From the NCBI GenBank assembly GCA_019022495.1, contig JAFEKR010000041.1:186001-250000 (forward strand): a stretch of DNA of 64,000 nt. The letters are read 5' to 3'. Positions 55,851 to 64,000 of the stretch are shown here, in pieces (positions within the stretch are counted from its first letter, which is position 1; every line of letters begins with the position of its first letter). The notes under the pieces are model-generated. The model was not told the origin of the DNA. It saw only the letters and a program-made list of their open reading frames with translations, and ran no database searches. A program made the position numbers and the translations under genes. Origin of the DNA: Epichloe hybrida. Lineage: Eukaryota > Ascomycota > Sordariomycetes > Hypocreales > Clavicipitaceae.

Positions 55851-57969
55851 ATGGAACACACCAAGGCAAGTATCGAACTTGGCCATGAGACTGTTTCACA
55901 GCATCCTGTCGCTCGCCTGGAATACATTTGCTCACGGGATGGCCGAGTGACAAAAGGTGTGAGCTCTATCAAGAGGCAAATTGGATTGCTCAATGAGTCT
56001 TCGTTTCAACTAATTTTTTTTTTGCCAGGCATGATATCACTCAGAGAAACTGACATCTTCAGAATTGGAAGAGATCCTAGGTCAAAGTAAGGTTCATTGG
56101 CCGAGCTTAACAATGAATGTATTACTAATGATCACAGCGATTTCGCAATCAAAAGCGATCGTGAAAGCTTGGTTTCCAGAAATCATTGCGAGATCTACAC
56201 CGTGGTCTACGAGAAAGGCATCAATTTTGTCTACGTGCGCGATCGCAAGTCATTCAATGGAACCTATGTAAATAACATGCTGGTTGGCAAAGGGCCAGGT
56301 CTCTGCTCCGGCTTTCTCTTGCAAGACGGCGACACTATTGAAATTCTTCCCTATTGGAAATTTATTCTTCACCAAGAGAATAGTCCACCCAAGATTGAAC
56401 TGAGCGATATTCAGTTGGCAGAGTCCAGGGTACGTGTGTCCCAACCGACCAAACGCCCCAAATTACCATCAACCGACATATCATTAGCTCTTCTCAGACA
56501 AGTATTTGATTTCGAGACGCTGTATCGGACAAGGGGTAGACGCAAATGTGTTCCTGGCGGAGGAAGCTGCCACACGAAGGCAGATTGTTTGTAAAGTGGT
56601 GAATCTTGATGAGTATCAGAATCGCCTAGTTCGGGATGGCTGCCGGCGAAAGCTACAAGAAGCGGATCTTCTACGCCAACTGCGACACGTCAGTCAACGC
56701 ATGATTTGTTCTCGACGGGTTCACGCTACTGACTGGTTATAGCCAAACATCTTAGCATACGTGGATGCAATATCCTCGCCTCACTCCCTGTACGCACACT
56801 GTGACAATGCTGATTGCACTACGATCCCAACTAACAGCTCAAGCTTCATCTTCACCGAACTCGCTACAGGAGGGGATCTCATGTCCTTTATTAATCGACA
56901 GAATGGAGTCAAGGAGTTTGATTGCCGAATCATCATTCGACAGGTACTGCGAGGCTTGAGCTATCTTCACAGCAAGGGGATAATTCATCGCGATCTCAAA
57001 CCCGAAAATATTCTCCTCGCATACTCGCCGAAAGTCGCCTATCATCGGATCATGCTCTCTGATTTTGCAACTTGCGCAGTACCGAGGAGAAGCAGATTGA
57101 AGACGATGGTTGGAACAGCAAATTATCAAGCACCGTGAGTATATACATTGAACTCGCCAATAGCTACTCTGACCATGTCTGACCCTTTTTCGAGGGAACT
57201 GTACGCAGCAGCACAGGACCACCAGACGCCGGCAATCGACATGTGGGCAGTGGGCATAATTACTGCCATCATGCTGACGGCGAGCCTGGATATTGATGAT
57301 GTTATTGCTAAACTCTGCCATAGCGACCAAGACGCCATACTTCAGAATCTAAAATGGAACATCTTCCTACCAGATCTGAAGCTCAGTAAAAACAGCAAAG
57401 TATTTGTGTGGCAATGCCTTCAGAGGTCGCCACAGGACAGACAAACAGTTCTCGAAGCCGAATGCCACGACTGGCTGTGTACCCCAGAGGAGCATTTAAG
57501 ATTCTTCGAGCAGCTTGACCGCAGAATTCTTGGTGAATGGGAAACTCAAGCGGAATTGTCGCCGATGCCTTTGCAGCTCCCAAGCGTTTTGATGGGCTCA
57601 TTGGCGACGGAACAGGGTCAAGACGAGCTTTTCAAAAGTTATCTCAGCCTAGCCCGCCGCCATCCGCTCCTACAGACCGAATTTTCTCATCATTTTCGAA
57701 ATTTCATTTTCAAAAACGAGGCACAAAGAGTCATACCGGACAGTCAACCGTCCAGAAACGCGGATACGCAACAATCGAGAGGGGTGCATGATAAGAGCCC
57801 AAATCCAACGTTGGTTTCACAAAGCACTGCAACTGACGCTACAGGACCGGCTCAGAATGCAGCATATTCACCAAAGCAGAACCTCGCTATCCGAACGAAG
57901 AGAAGGCTATCTGAGCCATGCAGCGCGGACCATAAGATGAAATCACCGCGCAGAAAGACAAAAAACTGA
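55851..57969 (+). CDS. FHA-domain serine/threonine kinase, Mek1/Rad53-like, with DFA replacing DFG
   Basis: Six exons (55851-55956, 56029-56086, 56138-56429, 56503-56688, 56743-57134, 57195-57969) give 602 residues. Residues about 38-130 form an FHA domain (FRIGRDPRSN, LVSRNHCEIY, SFNGTYVNN), which binds phosphothreonine. The kinase domain starts near 153: GQGVDANVFLAEE nucleotide loop, VCKVV with the ATP lysine, HRDLKPEN at 296-303, QAPE at the end of the activation segment, and DMWAVG. The metal-binding motif is DFA (321-323; GATTTTGCA at 57061-57069) rather than DFG. One FHA plus kinase and a 170-residue basic tail resembles the meiotic kinase Mek1 more than two-FHA Rad53. The third intron uses a CAAG acceptor chosen to keep frame; the last uses CGAG. 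Confidence 0.85.
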
Positions 57970-58213
57970 GGCAAGATGGATCGATTTCGATACAAGCATC
58001 GATTTTGCTGCTGAATGATGATTTACTTTATGAAATAATGTACGGGACTTCCGAGAGACTATCGAGCCAACGAATGTGAATCAGTCTAGAAAGAAGTACA
58101 TTGCTGGATCCTAATCAAACCCATCTTTACAAGCAAATGAAAAGAACAATTTCCGAAACCCGATAAAAAGGCCATGACAATTCCATTGTCATTAGCATAA
58201 CACCACCTCTCTC
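57970..58213. other. Convergent 3' region, kinase and zeta-fold gene
   Basis: 244 bp of AT-rich DNA; no gene. It probably holds both polyadenylation sites. Confidence 0.6.
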
Positions 58214-59003
58214 TCACACCTGACCCAAGCGAAGGACATTATACGCCCCCCCAGCCTCCTCGCCGAGTTTCCCAAAAGTCAAAGGCTTCAATTCCGGCCA
58301 CGTCCCCTCATGTCCTTGTGCATGCTTACTATCGTCCTCCGCGATCAACGGGCGCAGCATATCCCGAACCAGATCAACCTGCTCCCTGGCGTCCTCATGA
58401 GTGCCTAACCTCTGGATATCATTCATCGCAGTCTTCACCTCGTCCCTCGTCAACGGCCTCTCTCTTTCCCTCGTCAACGCCTCCGCAATGCCCCCCATGC
58501 CCATCCCTTCTTCCCCCCCCTTGACCACACCATAAGCCACCAGATTCCCCCTCCTCACAACGAGAACCTGGTCCGCCAGCGCGCTCCCATCCAAGAACCT
58601 CGCCGCATCAAGCAACCCCCTGTACGAATCATCGTGGACCCTCTCGGGCGTCAGCCTGACGGGCAAGTTCCTCGACTGGCCCTCGGGCAACTTCTCGTAG
58701 CACCGCACCAGTATCCCGAGCCTGCTCAGCGGCGCCGGCACGGCCAACAGCACCACCTCGACCCTGTACCCGGCGCTGGCAAAGATACGCACCAGGTCCT
58801 CAAAGTCGTCGGGGTGTCGACACGCACTCTCCAACAGAACATCGATCCCCCGCCGGGTGACTTCCCGCGCCGCCATGGCCAGCCACTTCCTCGCGTCGGG
58901 CCCCGTCGCCGCAGACGCGAGATGCGGCGCCGAGAGCATCAACCGCGCGTACTCGGGATGATACGTCTTGTACGTATCGGCAATGAGATGCGCGATGCCA
59001 CCC

Positions 59004-59034
<31 letters not shown>

Positions 59035-59245
59035 TCCGCACCAGACGCACCGCCGACAGGATGGTGGGCGACAGGCGCGTCTTGCCCGCGCCCGTCTGCC
59101 CAACTGCCAGAATGGCGAGGGGCGGCTCCCACGAGCCACGCCGCGGGAGGTTGTGGAATTCTGCGGGCAGGATCTCGGACTGGAAGATGCGGAGCGACGT
59201 TTCTCCCGGGAGGCGGTGGGACGAGAGGTCGGGAGGGGAAGCCAT
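58214..59245 (-). CDS. Zeta-toxin-fold P-loop kinase-like protein
   Basis: Single exon, 343 residues from the ATG at 59245; the frame is open further upstream but without another ATG. Residues about 45-65 hold the Walker A motif VGQTGAGKT, followed by a glycine run encoded by GCC repeats (complement). Then come YHPEYARLM and TGPDARKWL, the zeta-type substrate loop region, a basic-plus-Glu helix (LLESACRHPDD), and YRVEVVLLAVPAPLSRLGILVR, typical of zeta-fold kinases. Bacterial zeta proteins phosphorylate UDP-N-acetylglucosamine and are paired with an epsilon antidote. Fungal relatives are widespread and not shown to act as toxins; no epsilon-like gene is adjacent. Substrate here is unknown. 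The gene is very GC-rich compared with its neighbours. Confidence 0.8.
59001..59034 (-). repeat. GCC trinucleotide repeat coding a glycine run in the zeta-fold gene
   Basis: About eleven GCC/GGC triplets encode roughly twelve glycines directly after the P-loop helix, between the first helix and the next strand. Length variation would keep frame. Confidence 0.85.
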
Positions 59246-60331
59246 CGTATCGTTGTGCTCTGTTTCAAAGGGACTTGAGTGGAGTGGCGGGGTCGTCGGG
59301 GGTGCCCGTGCCGGTGAGTGAGGGTTCTCATCGCGCGCCACCGGCAAGGAGAACCAGCTCCATGCTACGAAACTACGAGTCGCCGTCGGTAGTTTGCTTA
59401 TTGGAATTCAACTTGCAAAAGGGGGTGCCCGCCACCAACTTGATTGTTTCACAGCACTGCACAACGCGGAAATTCGACTCTTCAACATGCTCTCTCACAA
59501 CTGCTGCCATCTCTTATTCATTCATCAAACGTACAGCAGTCTATCGATGGCATTCCCAGAAGCTCCAGACCGAATGCATACGCAAACAAGAAAGAAAAAA
59601 AATCATGGCGCATCTCGTGTGGCTCATAGCTGATTCAGCATACATCGTCCGCCAACGCAATACACGACAACAAAAGCCTGCAGGCCTGCAGGCCTCCTTT
59701 TGCCAACTTCATGCATGCAAGACAGCAGCCATCATCAGCTCTCTGCTTGTTACACCTCAAAGACCGCAAACCTTGATGAGCCTTGGTGCTCAACTTTCAA
59801 ACCAAGATCCCTTGACGCCAGCTCATGTATGACCTTTGAACCCTTGAGCCATGTGGTAAATCTCAAAACCAACCTCCGGGCTCACCCAGAACACAAATTC
59901 CAATTCCAATTCCAATTCCAATTCCAATTCCAATTGTGCTTTTTCCAGTTTGGATTTCAATCTCAATCTCATTTGCTTTCCGTCTGTTTCTGAGCAAGTT
60001 TCTGTATCAAAATGCTTCGTGCAGCTAAATATCCGAAACGCCGTAGGAAATCAAAGCCAAAGTCAAATTAGAGGCTTCACATGTTCCGGATAAGGAAGAA
60101 AAAAAAAAACCCCTCGTCACCGTCACCGTCGCCGTCACCAGGCTGTAAAATTCGAGTGTGTGTCAAGTCGCGCCAGGGGGAAAGTCGCAAGCTTTCTTCA
60201 GCCGTGGGGCTATTCGAGCATCTCTCTGTGCGTTCTCTGTAATGTCCATGTTTCCTGGAATGTCTTCATCTTTAGTCATCGTATTGTGCCGGCAGGGATT
60301 CCTTCATCCGGCTTCTCGGCATATGCAGGAA
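59246..60331. other. Intergenic: zeta-fold gene promoter and ATG1 3' flank
   Basis: No supported gene. An AATTCC hexamer array lies at 59896-59935 and a GCCTGCAG duplication at 59678-59696. A 10-nt A-run and GTCACC triplets are near 60100-60140. Confidence 0.5.
59896..59935. repeat. AATTCC hexanucleotide array, about 6.5 copies
   Basis: Perfect head-to-tail copies, intergenic, downstream of ATG1. Confidence 0.9.
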
Positions 60332-63300
60332 TCACGCCGAACCATGCGATGGTACGCTACGCGGTGTAACGTCGCCACTTCGTCGACGTGCAGCTTGCAG
60401 CTGTGCGTGGTGTTCCTTGGTGTTGGCGTCGGCAATCATTCTCTGCTTCTTCGCCACCGCAGCAAGGCGGCCCCTGATCATTTTGATCACTGTGTACGTC
60501 AACGGGTTAATTGAATGTGCTCTCCAAAATCGACACTTGTACGGAATTATGCTCGTTCAACTTACTTTTCCGAACGTGAGCCTCCTCATCGCCATCCAAA
60601 TCACTGCTAGACTCCCTGGGCAAGCTCCTGGCCGGCTCTCTGCCAGAAGACAGTCGTCGGGCAACCCCATCATCGTCGGTATCCAGCACCGCCTCAAGCA
60701 TTCGAATTGCCGTGACATAAGATATTCTGCAACCCGGCAGATTGTCGTTTGTCACCTCGTCAATCGCAGCTGCGCGACTCATTTCGAGGGCACGATCATA
60801 CATCAGCTTCTCGGCGCTGATACCCGGCGTCAGATATACGTGTTTTGCTGTAGACGCCGAAGAAGACAGAGAGTCGGTTCCCTGGTCAGAAGGATGACTC
60901 GGGTGGTCTTCTGGCAGCATCCTTTGCGCTTCCAGCAGCTTCATGCGGACAATCTCAGACTTCTCCAAAACTTCGTTGAAACGCTGTCGCACCCATTGTA
61001 CAATTGCATTGATGCTTTGGGTGACGTTTTCGGAGACTGCCGCCGAGACGCCGCTGCCACCATCTGCCCGGCTCTTCTTGGACCACCACATGCTGGCAAG
61101 GTCCATGGCCTGAGCGAGCAAGGTAAGGGACTTGACGTAGAGAACCAGCGCTTCCTCAGAAAGAGATACGACGGCCTCAACGGTGAGGCCTTCCTCATCT
61201 TGGGAAAGCTGATCGATGCCAACACCACCAAGACCGTGATCCATTGAAGGGGCAAGAGGAACCAGCTGCTTGTATTTGACTTCGGCAAAGCCGTAAACAC
61301 AATCGCTTCTTTCGGCATACTCTGCCATGATGTCCTTTGTCCTGACGTCCTCATCCGCCGACAGCGAACTCTTACCGTCTCCGATAAGACTGCCAGGGGA
61401 TGATGGCGTTGGGTACGCTGGGAAAGGTTGGTACATGGGAGGGGAGTGACCCTTGCCACGGACCGGGGCAACCTTGAAGCCAAACAGGCGCAGACTGGCG
61501 TCTTGGATCGCCTTGGAGATGGCGCTGGACGCTGAGCTGGGACTAGCAGAAAGCGTCTTTTCGTACGAAGACCTGCGGTCATGGACGACACGACCTTGGG
61601 CGACAAGGGCGGTTCGGGAGGTGGGCGTCGGGATGGCGCCGGTCGTGGACGTCGGAGCCCCTTGTTGCGTGCTTCGACGTACCATCTGTGCCGAGCGTGG
61701 TCCTGACCCTTGGCCGGCCAGCTTCTCGTTGGCGGCCAGCTCATCTGCCAGTGCGTTGACCTCAACATGTCTACGTTCGACTACAACGTAGTCTCTCTCG
61801 AACATGACCTCTTGTGCCGCCTTTTCAGCTTCACTGAGCGGCTTGCTGCTCGATGACTGCCTCAAAACACGGGGCGATGAATCCTGAGATGGGTGGCTCT
61901 GCGGCACCATGTGCTCCCGAGATGCTCGATCCGTGACGCGAGGGTGATTTGGCATGGAAACGGTATGATGTGGTGAGGGTCGCCGAATACCCAGACCAGC
62001 TCCGACATCCCGAGGAGAGCTTCCGGGTCGCTGGATATCCGTTGAGTGTCTTCTGCTGTGTCGACCATCGCCTGGGCTGCCCAATGGTGGCGACCGCGGC
62101 GCCGCTTCGCGTGAGCAAGACCCAATCGATCCAGCATCTCTTGGGGCAACTGAACTTGGGTGACGAGTCTGGACAGCTCCAGGAGACGGTGGATACTCCT
62201 CTCCCTGAGGGATGGGCTGTAACTCTCTCTTGGGTTGTTTCGGAACATCGTCCTCAACAAGACCTGGGATGTCGCGTGTAACAACAGGATGAGCGAAGAA
62301 GTTCTCAAAACTAAGACGCTCGACGGGGCTTCGTTTCAACAGACTGCGGACAAGACTTTTAATCTCGGAGCTGATGGTGACTTCCCTGGGAAACTTGATG
62401 ACGTCCTCGGCAGCCTCTATCTTGCGCAGGAGTTCAACATGGTTTCGTGCTCGGAAGGGCGGGCGGCCCGTCACCATCTCGTACAGAACAGTCCCTACCG
62501 ACCACAAATCGGCCTTGGCATCATATCGCTCATAACGAAGAATCTCCGGCGCCATGTACAAAGGTGAGCCACAGAGCGTATCAGCCAGCGAGGTGGAAGG
62601 CAAGACTCTTGCGAATCCAAAATCGGCGAGCTTGAGCATGGGCAATGACACCAGACCAGCGACGGGTATCAGAGAGTCTTGACTGGCTGACATTATGGGC
62701 AGATTTTTGTGGTCCCTGAAGGCCTGGGATGGGAGAAGGAGAAGATTTTGGGGCTTCACGTCTCTGTGAACATAATTTTTGCTCCGTAAGAATTCCAAGG
62801 CACTCGCCAGCTGCTTCAAAAAATGGCGTATGACCACTTCATGAAGACCGGAATTCGGCGCACTGGGATACTTGCGAGCCATGTCGTGGGTAGCGGGGTG
62901 TGTCGATAGCTTGTCTCTTTTTTTAATGAAAAAGGACAAATCACCCAGCTCACAATATTCCATAATCAGATTGATGTGAGTGGATGATTCGAGACAGTCG
63001 TGCAGTGCAACAATGTGAGGATGTCGCAGTGTCTTCAAGATCTGGATCTCTCCGTAGAGGTTCTCTCTTAGCTTCTTGTTTAGCCGCTCGAGTTCGACAG
63101 ATTTAACGGCCACGGCTGCTTTTGACTCCTGCATTCACACAGACAAAGACATTAGCATCCGTAGCACTCAAGTCCACAACACAACGCGTTGACGTGTTCA
63201 TCGAATGGACATGCGGCATAATTCAGGGCCATGAAGAGCCATGGCAACGCACCTTGTGCCAGCCCATGTATACTTGGGCGAAGCTGCCTTTGCCAATTTC

Positions 63301-63381
63301 CTTATCGACGATAAATTGGCCGATAGCCCGTCCGTTGGATCGCCTCGAGCCGGAAGACGGCCCATCTTGACGGCTCGCCAT
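60332..63381 (-). CDS. ATG1: Autophagy-initiating serine/threonine kinase ATG1
   Basis: Exons 63381-63253, 63128-60566 and 60489-60332 (donors GTGCGT, GTAAGT; acceptors ATGCAG, ACACAG) give 949 residues, usual for filamentous fungi. ATG1 with ATG13 and ATG17 starts autophagosome formation on nitrogen starvation. The kinase domain (about 20-325) has [13 protein letters not shown] across the first exon end, VAVKSV with the ATP lysine, [20 protein letters not shown] and [12 protein letters not shown] long Ser/Pro/Arg-rich middle region follows. The C-terminal helical domain, which binds ATG13, starts near residue 590 ([14 protein letters not shown]) and includes [16 protein letters not shown]. 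The short last exon supplies [19 protein letters not shown]; without it the frame would stop early with unrelated residues, so the splice is well supported. Confidence 0.96.
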
Positions 63382-64000
63382 GGCTTCCCGATGAGCTTGT
63401 CGATGACAGGAAGCTATAGCTGATGACGGGGTGAGCCCGTGGGCCTACAAGAGACGAGGATCGGATCGAGCGGTTGGAGTCGTCATGTAGACAGTTTGAC
63501 TTTCACTTGGGACAAGACGATTCAAGAATTGAGGTGAGAAAATTGATGAGGGGAACGGCCTAGGAGATGGGAGAAGGATTCGAATGACAGGAAGGCAGAG
63601 ACAGGACGTGCTGAAGGCAACAGGGTGAGCAAGCCGGCGTGATGGGGGGCGTGATGGGGTGTGATAGGGCGTGGCCGGGGGGGGATGTTGAAGATGCTCT
63701 TAAGTGGCGGCAGATTTCCGATAGGCCAAACAAAGACCAGGGCTGCTAGACAGGCAGGCTGTTAGTGCACGGCGAAAGAGGTGTGCTGATATCCGAGAAA
63801 GGATAATGGCGTCTGAGTAAAAAGACTAGATGCTCAATTCCCAGAGGAGAAATCCCAGAGGGTTTCCAGAGGGAAACCCAGAGGGCCAGAGGGAAAAACG
63901 AGAGATGAGGCGGCAATTTTGCTCTCGGTAAGACTGGGCAGCTTGGGTCTGGGTCTCGGGGTGACCAAGACGTCGACGCCGACGATTTCGTGAAGGCAAA
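63382..64000. other. ATG1 upstream region
   Basis: No gene within the window. Repeated CCAGAGGG(A) words lie at 63839-63890 and a GATGGGG(GC)GTGAT duplication at 63640-63670. It is probably promoter and leader of ATG1. Confidence 0.5.

Noticed and set aside
58214..59245. Complete toxin-antitoxin module
   Set aside because: No antidote-like gene is adjacent; the neighbours are an FHA kinase and ATG1. Zeta-fold proteins are common singletons in fungi.

Overview
The window reads as nuclear DNA of a filamentous ascomycete (Pezizomycotina; most likely Sordariomycetes, perhaps Hypocreales, though the species cannot be fixed from sequence alone). The reasons are short introns (mostly 50-150 nt) with GTRNGT donors and CTAAC/CTGAC-type branch sites, about one gene per 3 kb, orthologues of fungal housekeeping genes, and a sharply bounded AT-rich block with the signature of repeat-induced point mutation (RIP).

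Left arm (1-40,988), in order: a discoidin-like protein (-); AOS1/SAE1 SUMO-activating subunit (+); a long RGG/polyproline protein (-) with a possible extra 3' exon; BMT5-type rRNA methyltransferase (+); SET2 H3K36 methyltransferase (-); a small secreted PhiA-like cell-wall protein (-); a small AT-hook protein (+); GABA transaminase (-); a seven-exon CLC chloride transporter (-); SAS10/UTP3 (+); COG1 (+); a peroxisomal enoyl-CoA hydratase/isomerase (-); and RPA49 (-). Ribosome production is represented repeatedly (BMT5, SAS10, RPA49, and eL41 further right), but nothing suggests an operon-like cluster.

Centre (41,002-54,483): a nested transposon stack that can be reconstructed from target-site duplications. 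A Tad1-like non-LTR retrotransposon (about 6.9 kb when its insertions are removed, flanked by CCGGGCAGTCGGT) was entered by a Ty1/copia-type LTR retrotransposon (43,547-49,818; two 231-bp LTRs; ATAAT duplication) and by a 323-bp LTR miniature (52,893-53,215; two 67-bp terminal repeats; CCTAG duplication). The two large elements are ruined by C-to-T/G-to-A transitions, and the DD pair of each reverse transcriptase now reads NN. The miniature is almost untouched. It carries a half-tRNA-iMet primer site and tRNA-like A and B boxes, and is the most unusual object in the window.

Right arm (54,497-64,000): eL41 with a two-codon last exon (-), an FHA-domain kinase resembling meiotic Mek1 with DFA in place of DFG (+), a zeta-toxin-fold P-loop kinase-like protein (-), and the autophagy kinase ATG1 (-). 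All exon boundaries were placed by eye from splice signals and reading frame; most spliced models close in frame exactly.
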